DNA of 64,000 nt, from positions 1-64,000 of the forward strand of contig CAJUDZ010000004.1 of the NCBI GenBank assembly GCA_910584965.1. The letters run 5' to 3'. Of this stretch, positions 32,641 through 42,268 are shown piece after piece (within the stretch, counting starts at the first letter, position 1; each line of letters starts with the position of its first letter). The DNA comes from an uncultured Lachnospiraceae bacterium. GTDB taxonomy: Bacteria > Bacillota > Clostridia > Lachnospirales > Lachnospiraceae. The notes beneath the pieces were generated by a model. It was not told where the DNA came from. It saw nothing but the letters and a program-made list of their open reading frames with translations, and made no database searches. The translations under genes were made by a program, and so were the position numbers.

Positions 32641-33915
32641 ATGCTTCATTGGATGCAATATGTGAAAGGATATGTTTCCATTAAAGTATGGGGCTATTCT
32701 ACGGAACGGTTCCTGAATCTGTGCGGAAATCATGATATTCTGGTGTGGGATATCGAGAATCATGGCGATTTCTATACGATGAAGGTCAGCATAAAAGGCT
32801 TTTTTGCATTGAAGACGCTTCTTAGAAAGACCGGAACGAAGGCATCCGTTCTGCAAAGATATGGACTGCCTTTTTTTGTGCCTAAAATGAAAAAAAGAAA
32901 AATTTTTGTCATCGGCCTGCTGGTCTGTCTGCTGTTCTGGTTTCTGACGGGATTTTATATCTGGGATATCAAAATAGAAGGAAATTATTCGCTGACGGAA
33001 GATGTGCTGATGGACTATCTGGAAACACAGGGCGTCCATACGGCGATGCGGAAGAAAGATTTGCGGATAGAAGAATTGGAAATGCAGCTTCGGGAAGAAT
33101 ATGATATAATTACCTGGGCGTCTCTGCGGGTGGACGGAACAGCGCTTATTATCCAGATACGGGAAAATGAGCTTCCGGATAATGATTATGCCGTCCAAAC
33201 AGAGGAAGACAGCGCCGAACCGGGAAACGATGCGGGAAGCGGAACGGATATCGTCGCAGCAAAAGACGGCGTCATCGTTTATATGATTACGAGAAAAGGC
33301 GTCCCCCAGGCGTCGGTGGGAGACACGGTCGAAAAGGGGCAGGTTCTTGTCAGCGGTGCGGTTCCCGTCTATAATGAGGATACGACCGTACGCAGATACC
33401 AGTATTACGAGGCGGACGCCGATATTATGATTATGTATGAAAAGTCCGTTTCCGTCGAGCGAAAGACCGCTTTTCAGGATAAGGAATATTCCGGACGTGA
33501 AAAGAAGATTCTTCTGCTCGGCTTTCAGGATAAGGAATGGAACCTTTCGGCCGGAAAAGTGAAATACGAAACATACGATATTGCAGGAGAAAAGAAGCAG
33601 GTGCAGCTCCTTGATCATTTGTTCCTTCCCGTTTTTTACGGCGTTAAACAGGCGAAAGAGTATACGCTTGTGCCGAAGGTGCACACGGAAGAAGAGATGC
33701 AGGAGATCATGGAAGAAGAATGGAATAAAATATTGCAGACTTTAGAGGAAAAAGGGGTACAAATTATAGAAAAAAATGTTACAATAAATAAGAATAGGGG
33801 ATCATGGGTTCTGAACGCCCATATGCAGCTGGTGGAAGAGGCTGTCAGGATAGTTCCGAACGCAACGGAACAGATCCCCGTAACGGAAAGCGGAGAAGAG
33901 GTATTAACAGAATAG
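32641..33915 (+). CDS. yqfD: Sporulation protein YqfD
   Basis: This 424-residue mother-cell sporulation protein has an N-terminal soluble domain (GYVSIKVWGYSTERFLNLC), one membrane helix (about 88-108) and a large beta-rich external domain. That domain has a POTRA-like start (DIKIEGNYSLTEDVLMDYL) and the conserved IITWASLRVDGTALIIQIRE and VQASVGDTVEKGQVLVSG-type segments. GGGGG lies upstream of the ATG. The gene order yqfC-yqfD-phoH is that of Bacillus. Loss of YqfD blocks engulfment-stage sporulation there; the same role here is inference. Confidence 0.92.
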   Translation: MLHWMQYVKGYVSIKVWGYSTERFLNLCGNHDILVWDIENHGDFYTMKVSIKGFFALKTLLRKTGTKASVLQRYGLPFFVPKMKKRKIFVIGLLVCLLFWFLTGFYIWDIKIEGNYSLTEDVLMDYLETQGVHTAMRKKDLRIEELEMQLREEYDIITWASLRVDGTALIIQIRENELPDNDYAVQTEEDSAEPGNDAGSGTDIVAAKDGVIVYMITRKGVPQASVGDTVEKGQVLVSGAVPVYNEDTTVRRYQYYEADADIMIMYEKSVSVERKTAFQDKEYSGREKKILLLGFQDKEWNLSAGKVKYETYDIAGEKKQVQLLDHLFLPVFYGVKQAKEYTLVPKVHTEEEMQEIMEEEWNKILQTLEEKGVQIIEKNVTINKNRGSWVLNAHMQLVEEAVRIVPNATEQIPVTESGEEVLTE

Positions 33916-33918
33916 CCT

Positions 33919-34941
33919 ATGGATGAATTTACAACCAGAATGGATGTTCCAATGGAACATATGCAGAATCTTTTCGGGGAATACGATACTTATATCAGGA
34001 AACTGGAAAACGATTTTCATGTCATGATCATCAACAGAGACGGCGCGGTGAAAATAAGCGGCCGGAAGGAAGACGTTGAGAAAGCGGCCAAAACGGTGCG
34101 GGAACTCGTACTTTTATCGGAAAGAGGAACGGTCTTGCAGGAACAGAATATTGATTATGCGATAGAACTCGGAAAAGAAAACAAAGAAGAAATGCTTTTG
34201 ACCATCGACGACGACTGCATCTGCCATACGATAAGCGGCAAGCCGGTGAAGCCGAAGACATTGGGACAGAAGCAGTATGTGGACGCGATCCGGAATCATA
34301 TGATCGTTTTCGGGCTCGGTCCGGCGGGAACCGGAAAGACCTATCTGGCGATGGCAATGGCGATTACCGCCTTCAGAAACAACGAGGTGGGCCGGATTAT
34401 TTTAACAAGGCCGGCCATTGAAGCGGGGGAAAAGCTGGGTTTTCTGCCGGGTGATCTACAGAGCAAGGTAGACCCTTATCTGCGGCCCCTGTACGACGCG
34501 CTCTACCAGATTATGGGGGCGGACAGTTTTACCAAAAATATGGAAAAAGGGCTGATTGAAGTGGCGCCGCTCGCCTATATGCGCGGACGGACGCTTGACA
34601 ATGCGTATATTATTCTGGATGAAGCGCAGAATACGACGCCGGCGCAGATGAAGATGTTTTTAACGAGAATCGGCTTCGGCTCCAAAGTCGTGATTACGGG
34701 CGACGCTTCCCAGAAAGATCTGGCGCCGGATAAAAAGTCCGGTCTTGATGTGGCGGCGAAGGTGCTTTCCAAAATTGACGATATCGCATTCTGTAATCTG
34801 ACGAGCAAGGATGTGGTCAGACATCCGCTCGTCCAGAAGATCGTCAGGGCCTATGAAAATTATGAGGCAAAAGAAAACAGTCATAATAAAACTTACGAGA
34901 AGAAGCGACGAGGCAGGAATTTTGAGTATGGAAGAAAATAA
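33919..34941 (+). CDS. phoH: PhoH-family ATPase
   Basis: This 340-residue cytoplasmic ATPase pairs a KH-like N-terminal RNA-binding region (about 20-90: VMIINRDGAVKISGRKEDVEKA) with a PhoH helicase-like domain. Walker A is FGLGPAGTGKTYLAMAMA and Walker B is AYIILDEAQNTTPAQMKMFL, followed by VVITGDASQKDL. PhoH proteins are linked to RNA metabolism and, with YbeY, to rRNA maturation. The ATG is 4 bases after yqfD with only a weak ribosome site, so translation is probably coupled. Its 3' end overlaps the next gene by 14 bases. Confidence 0.94.
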   Translation: MDEFTTRMDVPMEHMQNLFGEYDTYIRKLENDFHVMIINRDGAVKISGRKEDVEKAAKTVRELVLLSERGTVLQEQNIDYAIELGKENKEEMLLTIDDDCICHTISGKPVKPKTLGQKQYVDAIRNHMIVFGLGPAGTGKTYLAMAMAITAFRNNEVGRIILTRPAIEAGEKLGFLPGDLQSKVDPYLRPLYDALYQIMGADSFTKNMEKGLIEVAPLAYMRGRTLDNAYIILDEAQNTTPAQMKMFLTRIGFGSKVVITGDASQKDLAPDKKSGLDVAAKVLSKIDDIAFCNLTSKDVVRHPLVQKIVRAYENYEAKENSHNKTYEKKRRGRNFEYGRK

Positions 34942-36268
34942 GGAAATGATAAAGAATACGGAAGAAGCAGTCAAAGTGCAGAATGATCCGGGCGCACAGG
35001 CCGGACGGGGCGCGGAGACCGTGAAAAGCGCGGAGGATGCGGAGACTGCCGTAAGGAAAGAAGACGAAGAGAACGGGAAAAAACAGAAGACGATGAAATA
35101 TCTGCTTTTTTTCCTGATGTTCTTTTTATCCGGCATCATCGCCGGGGCCGGAACCCTTTTTTACGGATACGGCGGAGCGGATATCATCTGCAATACGCTG
35201 ATGGTGATGCTCGGGACAGGCATGGTGATTTTTGCGCTGGCATTCAGCGAGGTAAACGGTCTGTTTTACTATGCGAATCAGGGAAAATACGGGAAATTTG
35301 TTCTGTTTTATCTGACGGCAATGGCTTTATCTCTTGTCTTTCCGCTGTTACCGATATCCGGCTGGCCATTTCTGGTCGTATTCGTGATTCTGAGTCTGTT
35401 CAGCAACAGCATTTCCGGTCTGGTGGCAGGAAGCGTCTGCCTGATGCTGCCGGTCATGCTGCAAAACACCGGGAGCTGCCGGGAATTTATGCTTTATTTT
35501 TTCAGCGGACTTGTGGGTATTCTGGTATTCAGCAGGCTGAATCAGGAATTTAAAGTGGGGCTTCCCGTTTTCATTTCGCTGGTCTGCCTGACGGTCTGCC
35601 TTTCCGCAAATATTATTTTATTCGAGCGGGAAAGGCTGTCCATTTCACAGTTTACTTTCGTAGCGATTAATATTATGGTAAACTTCATTTTACTGCTGAT
35701 TACATTGAAAATATTCAACGGAAGCGTGATTCATCGGTACAGGGACCGGTATATGGATTTAAACGATCCGGAATTTCCGCTGCTCGTTCAGTTAAAAGAA
35801 TATGATAAGGCCGAATATTACCGGGCAATTCATACGGCTTATCTGGGAGATCGGATTGCCAAAAAGCTCGGCCTTAACGACGTGGTCGTCAAAGCCTGTG
35901 GCTATTACCACCGGATCGGTATCATAAAGGGAGAAAACACCTGGGAAAATGTAAAGGAGATCTGCGAAGAATACCGTGTCCCGGAAGACACGCGGAAAGT
36001 GTTGAAGGAATATCTGACAAGACCGGACAAAGTGGTCGCAAAAGAGACGACAGTCCTTTTGTTTGCCGACTGTATCGTCACCACAATTCTCGATGCTTTC
36101 AAAAAAGATCCGAAGGCGGAACTCGATTATAAGCAGATTATAGACAGTGTGTTTAATAAAAAGATGGAAAACGGCACGTTATCCGAAAGCGATATTTCCA
36201 TTGCCCAGATGCGCGAAATGAGAAAGATTTTTAAGGCGGAGCAGTTATATTATGACTTTTTACGTTGA
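34928..36268 (+). CDS. PgpH/YqfF-like 7TM protein with degenerate HD domain
   Basis: Position between phoH and ybeY and overall fold identify this as the counterpart of PgpH (YqfF), a c-di-AMP phosphodiesterase. The 446-residue protein keeps an acidic tail, about seven membrane helices (60-280) and the cytoplasmic HD-like domain. It lacks the large external domain of the about 700-residue relatives. In the HD domain the family YYHDIGK reads YYHRIGI, so the metal-binding HD doublet is HR; the downstream His pair region is shortened and its histidines are missing, while a late Asp remains (FADCIV). Phosphodiesterase activity is therefore unlikely. The start is the ATG at 34928, inside phoH, with GAGGCAGG upstream. 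Confidence 0.82.
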   Translation: MEENKEMIKNTEEAVKVQNDPGAQAGRGAETVKSAEDAETAVRKEDEENGKKQKTMKYLLFFLMFFLSGIIAGAGTLFYGYGGADIICNTLMVMLGTGMVIFALAFSEVNGLFYYANQGKYGKFVLFYLTAMALSLVFPLLPISGWPFLVVFVILSLFSNSISGLVAGSVCLMLPVMLQNTGSCREFMLYFFSGLVGILVFSRLNQEFKVGLPVFISLVCLTVCLSANIILFERERLSISQFTFVAINIMVNFILLLITLKIFNGSVIHRYRDRYMDLNDPEFPLLVQLKEYDKAEYYRAIHTAYLGDRIAKKLGLNDVVVKACGYYHRIGIIKGENTWENVKEICEEYRVPEDTRKVLKEYLTRPDKVVAKETTVLLFADCIVTTILDAFKKDPKAELDYKQIIDSVFNKKMENGTLSESDISIAQMREMRKIFKAEQLYYDFLR

Positions 36269-36755
36269 AAATAATACGGAGAAAGAGTTCTCTTTTTCCA
36301 TGGAAGATATTTTTAAAGAAGTGGCGGAAGCGGTGCTGGAGGCGGAAAGCTGCCCTTATGAAGCGAGCGTGAATCTGTTATTGACGGATAACAAAGGGAT
36401 TCGGGACTATAACAAAGAGTACCGCGGAATCGATAAGGAAACGGACGTTTTGTCCTTTCCGAATCTGGATTTTAAGCAGGCGGGCGGTTTTGCGGCCGCA
36501 GAGGAGGACGAAGCGGACTGCTTCGATCCCGACAGCGGAGAACTGCTGTTAGGCGATATGATGATTTCGGTTGACAGGGTGGCGGAACAGGCCGCGGAAT
36601 ACGGACACAGCGAACGGCGTGAATTTGCATTTCTCGTGGCGCACAGCATGTTTCACCTGTGCGGTTACGATCATATGACGGAAGCGGAAGCGGCCGTTAT
36701 GGAGCAGAAGCAGGAGGCAGTTCTTGAACGCCTCGGAATTGTGCGGGAGGCATAA
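36252..36755 (+). CDS. ybeY: Endoribonuclease YbeY
   Basis: YbeY is a metal-dependent RNase that matures the 16S rRNA 3' end and takes part in ribosome quality control. The 167-residue product contains the zinc site HSMFHLCGYDH and the preceding LLGDMMISVDRVAEQA. It also has the family segment NKEYRGIDKETDVLSFP. A short acidic insertion (about residues 78-95, rich in Glu/Asp) precedes LLGDM. It overlaps the PgpH-like gene by 17 bases, indicating translational coupling. Confidence 0.95.
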   Translation: MTFYVENNTEKEFSFSMEDIFKEVAEAVLEAESCPYEASVNLLLTDNKGIRDYNKEYRGIDKETDVLSFPNLDFKQAGGFAAAEEDEADCFDPDSGELLLGDMMISVDRVAEQAAEYGHSERREFAFLVAHSMFHLCGYDHMTEAEAAVMEQKQEAVLERLGIVREA

Positions 36756-36805
36756 AGGACGGACTGCCCTGATATGGAAAGCGATGAAACAGGAAGGCAT
36801 AAAGA

Positions 36806-38470
36806 ATGGGATTACGAAAGAAAGAGAAGTCTTTTGGCGGGGGAAGGCTGCCGAAAAACAATAGAAACAATGCCGCGGCGAATGCGGGAATTATTGCCTA
36901 TATCATAATACTGGTCATGAGAATCCCGCTGTCACGCATGATCGGAGATGCGGGCATCGGTCTGTTGGCGCCGGCTTTTGAACTTTATATGCTCACGGCG
37001 CTGTTATTTGCCTATGGCATATCCAGAACGATGACAGGACTGATTCGTTACCGCGTGAAAAGAGGACAGCATAAGAATGCAGGAAAAGTGTTTCGGACTT
37101 CTCTCAGGATTTCTTTGTTTTTCGGAATTGCGGCCGCCCTTGTGATGATGCTTTTTTCCGGTCTGCTTGCGGAAAACCTGTTTTTGGAGGCCATGAGCAG
37201 AAAAGCGGTTTTTACGGCGGCGCCGGTCGTCTTAATTTCCGCACTGATCAGTACTTTCCGGGGATATTTTAACGGAAACGGCTATGGCCCGCTTGTTACA
37301 TACTCCCAGTATATAGAAAAAACTGCGATGCTGATTGCCGGAATTGTCGGCGGACGGCTTTATTACGGGTATGGACAGAAAGTATCGGATCTTCTGAAAA
37401 ACGATATGGCTGCCAGCGCATATGGCGCACAGGGCGTCATGCTGGGGATTCTGGCGGCAGAACTGCTTACACTGATATATCTGCTCGTCGTATTCGGTTT
37501 TTTGTCCGGCTCTTTCAAAAGCCTTTCGATGCAGGACGGCGGAAGAAGGGCGGAGAGCAGCGGGGAAATTCTCGGCATGCTGCTCGGAAACGGTCTTCCG
37601 ATGGCATTGTTCGTTCTGCTGTCCAATTCTTTTATGATAATCGATCAGCGGTTTTTTAATTACTGCATGAACCGGAAAGAACTGGGCGGAATCAGAACGG
37701 ACGTTTGGGGTTCCTATTACGGAAAATACGCGGTGCTGACAGGAGTCGCAGCGGCGCTCGTTTGTCTGGCGGCGCAGGGATCCGTCGGAAAAATAGCGGC
37801 TGCTTATGACAGGGAAGAATACCGCATGATGCGGGAACGTATCGGCCTTGCGGTAAAGAAGGTCTGCGTAACGGCGCTTCCTGCGGCGGTTATTCTGGCG
37901 GTATCGGCGGAAAGTTTTGTTGCGGGATTATATAAAGGAGAAAGTGAACAGGCCGTTCTTCTTATCAGACAGGGTACTGCCGTCGTATTTTTTTACGGGA
38001 TTGCATGGCTGTTTGGACAGATGATGCTGAAGATGCGTATGATCAAAGAACTGCTGTTTTGTCTGTCGGTCTCTTTTGCGGCGCATATTCTGGCGGCAGT
38101 CCTGCTCGTGCGAAACGGGCTGCTTGGGGCGGAAGGCATTGTCTATTCCGTTCTGCTGTTTACAGGGGCGCTTGCCGTTTTGTTATTTGTTCTTGTGAGC
38201 AGAAGAATCAGCTATAAACAGGAATGGGTTTATTCGTTTGCGTTTCCGGCCGGAGCGGCGGCCGTGGCCGGGCTGGTCGTCATGCTGATCAACAAAATAC
38301 TTTTTGCGCTTATCGGAGCGCTGCCGACACTTTTGATCAGCGTTTTCGTCGGGATGATTCTTTATATGGTGCTGATCATTCTTCTTCATGTCGTGAATGA
38401 GGGAGAGCTTTCGGAAATGCCAATGGGCGGCATCTGGATTGCGGTCGGCAGACTGATCGGCGTATTATGA
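36806..38470 (+). CDS. Polysaccharide/lipid flippase of the MATE-like Wzx/SpoVB group
   Basis: This 554-residue protein has about 14 hydrophobic segments and a basic start, matching MOP-superfamily exporters (SpoVB, MurJ, Wzx). Family-like stretches are RMIGDAGIGLLAPAFELYML, LISTFRGYFNGNGYGPLVTYSQYIEK and the central VLLSNSFMIIDQRFF. These proteins flip lipid-linked sugars such as lipid II. The tyrosine-rich GYFNG segment and the sporulation neighbours slightly favour a SpoVB-like role, but substrate and stage cannot be set by eye. It lies 50 bases after ybeY. Confidence 0.82.
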   Translation: MGLRKKEKSFGGGRLPKNNRNNAAANAGIIAYIIILVMRIPLSRMIGDAGIGLLAPAFELYMLTALLFAYGISRTMTGLIRYRVKRGQHKNAGKVFRTSLRISLFFGIAAALVMMLFSGLLAENLFLEAMSRKAVFTAAPVVLISALISTFRGYFNGNGYGPLVTYSQYIEKTAMLIAGIVGGRLYYGYGQKVSDLLKNDMAASAYGAQGVMLGILAAELLTLIYLLVVFGFLSGSFKSLSMQDGGRRAESSGEILGMLLGNGLPMALFVLLSNSFMIIDQRFFNYCMNRKELGGIRTDVWGSYYGKYAVLTGVAAALVCLAAQGSVGKIAAAYDREEYRMMRERIGLAVKKVCVTALPAAVILAVSAESFVAGLYKGESEQAVLLIRQGTAVVFFYGIAWLFGQMMLKMRMIKELLFCLSVSFAAHILAAVLLVRNGLLGAEGIVYSVLLFTGALAVLLFVLVSRRISYKQEWVYSFAFPAGAAAVAGLVVMLINKILFALIGALPTLLISVFVGMILYMVLIILLHVVNEGELSEMPMGGIWIAVGRLIGVL

Positions 38471-38584
38471 CTCTGTGCGCCGATACGGGGATTCTTTTGG
38501 AAAACAGGAAAAAAACTGAATAAATTTGAAAATCTGACTGATACTGTTGATAGATAACTTTTGGAAAGGGAAGGCTCACCGGAA

Positions 38585-39226
38585 ATGAAAGTTGTAAAAC
38601 GTATCAGTCTTTTTTTTGCTTTGGCAGGCATTATGTTTAGTGCGGGCAGTTATGCGACGCTGAAAGCGGAACAGTTTTTTTATCCGAATAAATACGGCGG
38701 AGCGGGAAACGGCACGGGCGTTTTGTATCAGGATGGGGAAAACGCAAAGGAACAGGTCATCGAAACGGCGGTCGAATCGGCTCCCGTCATTACGGCGGAT
38801 ACGGTTTATTTAATCGAGGAAATCAATCTTTCCGACGGAACGGTGCAGGAAAAAGAGGAAGAAATTCCGGTAAAATATATCGGGCTGGACAGGCAGGCGC
38901 TGTTAGAAGAACTGGCCTCTTATGACAGCAACCCGGCCCTTTCGGATTTAAAGCTCGGTTTTCAGAACATTGAGCTTTCCAGTTTTTCGAAGGACAGGGT
39001 TGTGATCTGTAAATATTACAGGCCGGAACCGGAAGAAGAGGGTTTTTATCTGATGGTTGCCGATCATTTTGTTATCGTGTATGAAAAGGATAAAAAAACC
39101 ATTCACACGAATACGGATATCGTGCTCGGAAGCCTGAGCGAAGATCTGCAAAGAGAGATCATCCGGGGAAAATACATCGAGAACGAACAGGAACTGTATA
39201 ATTTTCTTGAGTCTTATTCCAGTTAG
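38585..39226 (+). CDS. BofC-like membrane-anchored protein
   Basis: From the ATG at 38585 (GGGAAGG upstream) this is a 213-residue protein with an N-terminal signal anchor (8-27) and an extracytoplasmic part. Its last 35 residues (GSLSEDLQREIIRGKYIENE, then ELYNFLESYSS) resemble the C-terminus of BofC, the forespore protein that controls SpoIVB signalling in Bacillus sporulation. The middle part is not clearly related to anything I know. Sporulation neighbours make the link reasonable; BofC function itself is inference. Confidence 0.6.
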   Translation: MKVVKRISLFFALAGIMFSAGSYATLKAEQFFYPNKYGGAGNGTGVLYQDGENAKEQVIETAVESAPVITADTVYLIEEINLSDGTVQEKEEEIPVKYIGLDRQALLEELASYDSNPALSDLKLGFQNIELSSFSKDRVVICKYYRPEPEEEGFYLMVADHFVIVYEKDKKTIHTNTDIVLGSLSEDLQREIIRGKYIENEQELYNFLESYSS

Positions 39227-39241
39227 TGTTATCATAATAAA

Positions 39242-40582
39242 ATGAACAGAAAAATTGCGGTGGTCGGCGGAGGCGCGGCGGGTATGATGGCGGCTGTTCA
39301 GGCAGCCCGCGCAGGCGTCCGTGCAGACCTGTATGAGAGAAACGACAGAGTGGGGAAAAAGATACTTGCCACAGGAAACGGCAAGTGTAATTTTTCCAAT
39401 AAAAATATGAGCAGAGATGCCTACTATGGCAGCGCTGTTTCTTTTTATGAAAAAATATTTCCGTTGTTCGGCGTGCCGGAAACGATCGACTTCTTCGGTC
39501 AACATGGAATGCTCATCAGGGAGCGGAACGGATATTTGTATCCGCTGTCCGAGCAGGCCGCAACGGTACTCGATATTCTCCGGTTCGCGCTGGAGAAATA
39601 TCATATCAGGGTGTATACGGACTGTCAGGTAACAAAAATCCTGCGGGACAAAAAAAAGGGCGGTTTCCGGCTTGCGGCAGGACAAAAAGACGAACGGCTT
39701 TACGATGCGGTCATTCTCGCCTGCGGCGGAAAAGCGGCGCCTAAAACCGGCTCCGATGGAAACGGCTTTTCGCTTGCCCAAAACCTGGGGCATCATGTGA
39801 CGGAAATTGTGCCGGCGCTCGTGCAGCTGCGGTGCCTGGGCGATTTTTTCAAGAGTGTGGCGGGTGTCCGCACCGAAGCGTCGCTGACGCTTTTGATCGA
39901 GGGAAGGAAGCGGCAAACGGTACGGGGCGAATTGCAGCTGACGGATTACGGGATTTCGGGCATTCCGGTATTTCAGTTCAGCAGAGAGGCGGCCCGCGCG
40001 CTGTATCATAAGAAACGGGTATCGGTGGAAATCGACTTTTTACCGGGCTGCGATCGGGATGAATATGAACGTTTCTGGGAGCGGCGTTTCGGGCAGATCT
40101 GTCCCGGCAGGGAGCCGGCGGAGAGGGCCGGCGGCAGTACCGGAGCAAAAACGGACAACGGAAGCGGCCAGACACTGGAGCGGTTTCTGACGGGCATCTC
40201 CAATAAAAAAATTAACCAGTTAATCATCCGGCAGGCAGGCTGTAAGGCTTCGGACAGTGCGGAGAAGCTTTCGGAAGAAAAACGAAGGCAGATCGCCGGG
40301 CTGTACCGGTGTTTTCCCGTTACCGTCACGGGCACCAACGGTTTTGAACAGGCGCAGGTCAGCGCCGGAGGCATACCGGCGGAAGAACTGACCGACAGTC
40401 TGGAATCCAGGCTGATGCCGGGACTTTATTTTGCGGGAGAGATCGTCGACATGGACGGCATCTGCGGCGGTTATAACCTGCAATGGGCCTGGACAAGCGG
40501 CACCATAGCGGGCCGGGCGGCGGCGGAAAACGTCTGCGGAATGCGCTCTGCAAAAGACGAGAGGGAGGCGGAAAGATCATGA
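39242..40582 (+). CDS. HI0933-family FAD-dependent oxidoreductase
   Basis: This 446-residue flavoprotein belongs to the HI0933/YhiN family (sometimes called aminoacetone oxidase-like). The FAD motif VVGGGAAGMMAAVQAARAG starts at residue 7, followed by the family tag GKKILATGNGKCNFSN. The C-terminus has GGIPAEELTDSLESRLMPGL and CGGYNLQWAWTSG. No Shine-Dalgarno is visible before the ATG (the leader reads GTTATCATAATAAA), so initiation is unusual. Its stop overlaps the next FAD gene (ATGA). The reaction is not established. Confidence 0.88.
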   Translation: MNRKIAVVGGGAAGMMAAVQAARAGVRADLYERNDRVGKKILATGNGKCNFSNKNMSRDAYYGSAVSFYEKIFPLFGVPETIDFFGQHGMLIRERNGYLYPLSEQAATVLDILRFALEKYHIRVYTDCQVTKILRDKKKGGFRLAAGQKDERLYDAVILACGGKAAPKTGSDGNGFSLAQNLGHHVTEIVPALVQLRCLGDFFKSVAGVRTEASLTLLIEGRKRQTVRGELQLTDYGISGIPVFQFSREAARALYHKKRVSVEIDFLPGCDRDEYERFWERRFGQICPGREPAERAGGSTGAKTDNGSGQTLERFLTGISNKKINQLIIRQAGCKASDSAEKLSEEKRRQIAGLYRCFPVTVTGTNGFEQAQVSAGGIPAEELTDSLESRLMPGLYFAGEIVDMDGICGGYNLQWAWTSGTIAGRAAAENVCGMRSAKDEREAERS

Positions 40583-42255
40583 TCAGAATCAGTCAGATAA
40601 AGATGCCGGTCTCTCATAAAAAAGAAGAACTGCCGGAAAAAGCGGCTGAATTATTACATATCGGGAAAAAGGAAATCCTTTCCTGGAAAATCGTCAGAAG
40701 ATCTCTGGATGCCAGGAAAAAACCGGAACTGTATCTGATCTATGTGCTGGATGTGGAAGTCCAAAACGAAGAGCAGGTCTTACGGCGGGGCTGCCGAAAC
40801 GGGCATAAAGACCGGACGCAGGAGAAAAACATCGTTCATGGAAAAGGCGGCGTACAGATTCGGAAAGCGGAAGACACAGCCTATTGTTTTCCGGAGACGA
40901 AGCCGCCGTCCGATGCGGCGCTGCGTCCGGTCATCATCGGAACCGGGCCGGCCGGTTTGTTCTGCGGTTATCTGCTTGCCATGCACGGCTTTCGGCCCGT
41001 TTTATTGGAACGGGGGAAATCCGTGGAGGACCGGCAGAAAGATGTGGAGTATTTCTGGAAGCAGGGTATTCTCATGCCGGATTCCAATGTTCAGTTCGGA
41101 GAAGGCGGCGCAGGCACCTTTTCGGACGGAAAACTGAACACGCTCGTAAAGGATCGAAACGGAAGAAACCGGGAAGTCCTTCGGATCTTTGTCCGGGCAG
41201 GCGCACCGGAAGAAATTCTGTATGACGCAAAACCGCATATCGGAACGGATATTTTAATCCATGTGGTGCGGAATATGCGGGAACAAATCATTGCTTTCGG
41301 CGGAGAAGTACGGTTTGAAAGCAGAGTGACCGACCTGGTCATTGATAAAAATGCCATATGCGGCGTGATCATAAACGATAAGGAACGACTGGAAGCGGAC
41401 AGCGTCGTACTCGCCGTCGGGCACAGCGCAAGGGATACATTCCGGATGCTTTATGAGCATGATGTGCCGATGGAAGCGAAGTCTTTTGCGGTCGGGCTCA
41501 GGGTGGAGCATCCCCGTGAAATGATCGACCGGATACAATACGGCATGGCGGAAAACCGTTTTTTACAGGCTGCCGATTATAAAGTGACGGCGCAGGCCGG
41601 AAACAGAGGCGTCTATTCCTTCTGCATGTGTCCCGGCGGGTATGTGGTCAACGCCTCCTCGGAACCGGGAAGGCTTGCCGTAAACGGTATGAGTTACAGC
41701 GGAAGAAGCGGAAGAAACAGCAACAGCGCCGTGATTGTGACCGTTACACCGGAGGATTTCGGAGGCGGGCATCCGCTTTCGGGCGTAGATTTTCAGCGGA
41801 AGCTGGAAGAAAACGCGTTTCGTGCAGGACAGGGAAACATACCGGTGGAATGTTACGGCGATTTTAAAACGGCGGTAACGGGCAAAAACCAGGCGCCTTC
41901 TGAGATTTTGCGGAAATATCAGGATTTTATGCCGCAGATAAAAGGCGGATGGCAGTTTTCACCCGTTCATGAAATTATGCCGGAAACGCTGAACATGGCT
42001 TTTATAGAGGGAATGGAGCAGTTCGGAAGGAAACTGCCCGGTTTTTCGGACAGCGGGGCCTGGGTATCGGGCATCGAGAGCCGGACATCCTCTCCGGTTC
42101 GGATTCACAGGGATGAAACGGGACAGTCGGCCGTCAGAGGGCTTTATCCCTGCGGTGAAGGCGCGGGATATGCGGGCGGCATTACTTCGGCGGCGATGGA
42201 CGGTATGCTGATCGCGGAAAAAATCGCGATGCGGTTTCAGAATACGGAAAGATGA
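40579..42255 (+). CDS. FAD-dependent dehydrogenase, COG2509 type
   Basis: This 558-residue flavoprotein has an N-terminal domain of about 100 residues and the FAD motif VIIGTGPAGLFCGYLLAMHG near 117-136. The family block SNVQFGEGGAGTFSDGKLNT follows, with GIESRTSSPVRI and YPCGEGAGYAGGI near the end. It starts at the ATG overlapping the previous stop, and the two flavoproteins are likely made together. It differs from HI0933 proteins in length and motifs. Substrate unknown. Confidence 0.88.
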   Translation: MIRISQIKMPVSHKKEELPEKAAELLHIGKKEILSWKIVRRSLDARKKPELYLIYVLDVEVQNEEQVLRRGCRNGHKDRTQEKNIVHGKGGVQIRKAEDTAYCFPETKPPSDAALRPVIIGTGPAGLFCGYLLAMHGFRPVLLERGKSVEDRQKDVEYFWKQGILMPDSNVQFGEGGAGTFSDGKLNTLVKDRNGRNREVLRIFVRAGAPEEILYDAKPHIGTDILIHVVRNMREQIIAFGGEVRFESRVTDLVIDKNAICGVIINDKERLEADSVVLAVGHSARDTFRMLYEHDVPMEAKSFAVGLRVEHPREMIDRIQYGMAENRFLQAADYKVTAQAGNRGVYSFCMCPGGYVVNASSEPGRLAVNGMSYSGRSGRNSNSAVIVTVTPEDFGGGHPLSGVDFQRKLEENAFRAGQGNIPVECYGDFKTAVTGKNQAPSEILRKYQDFMPQIKGGWQFSPVHEIMPETLNMAFIEGMEQFGRKLPGFSDSGAWVSGIESRTSSPVRIHRDETGQSAVRGLYPCGEGAGYAGGITSAAMDGMLIAEKIAMRFQNTER

Positions 42256-42268
42256 GGGGAATAATCAT

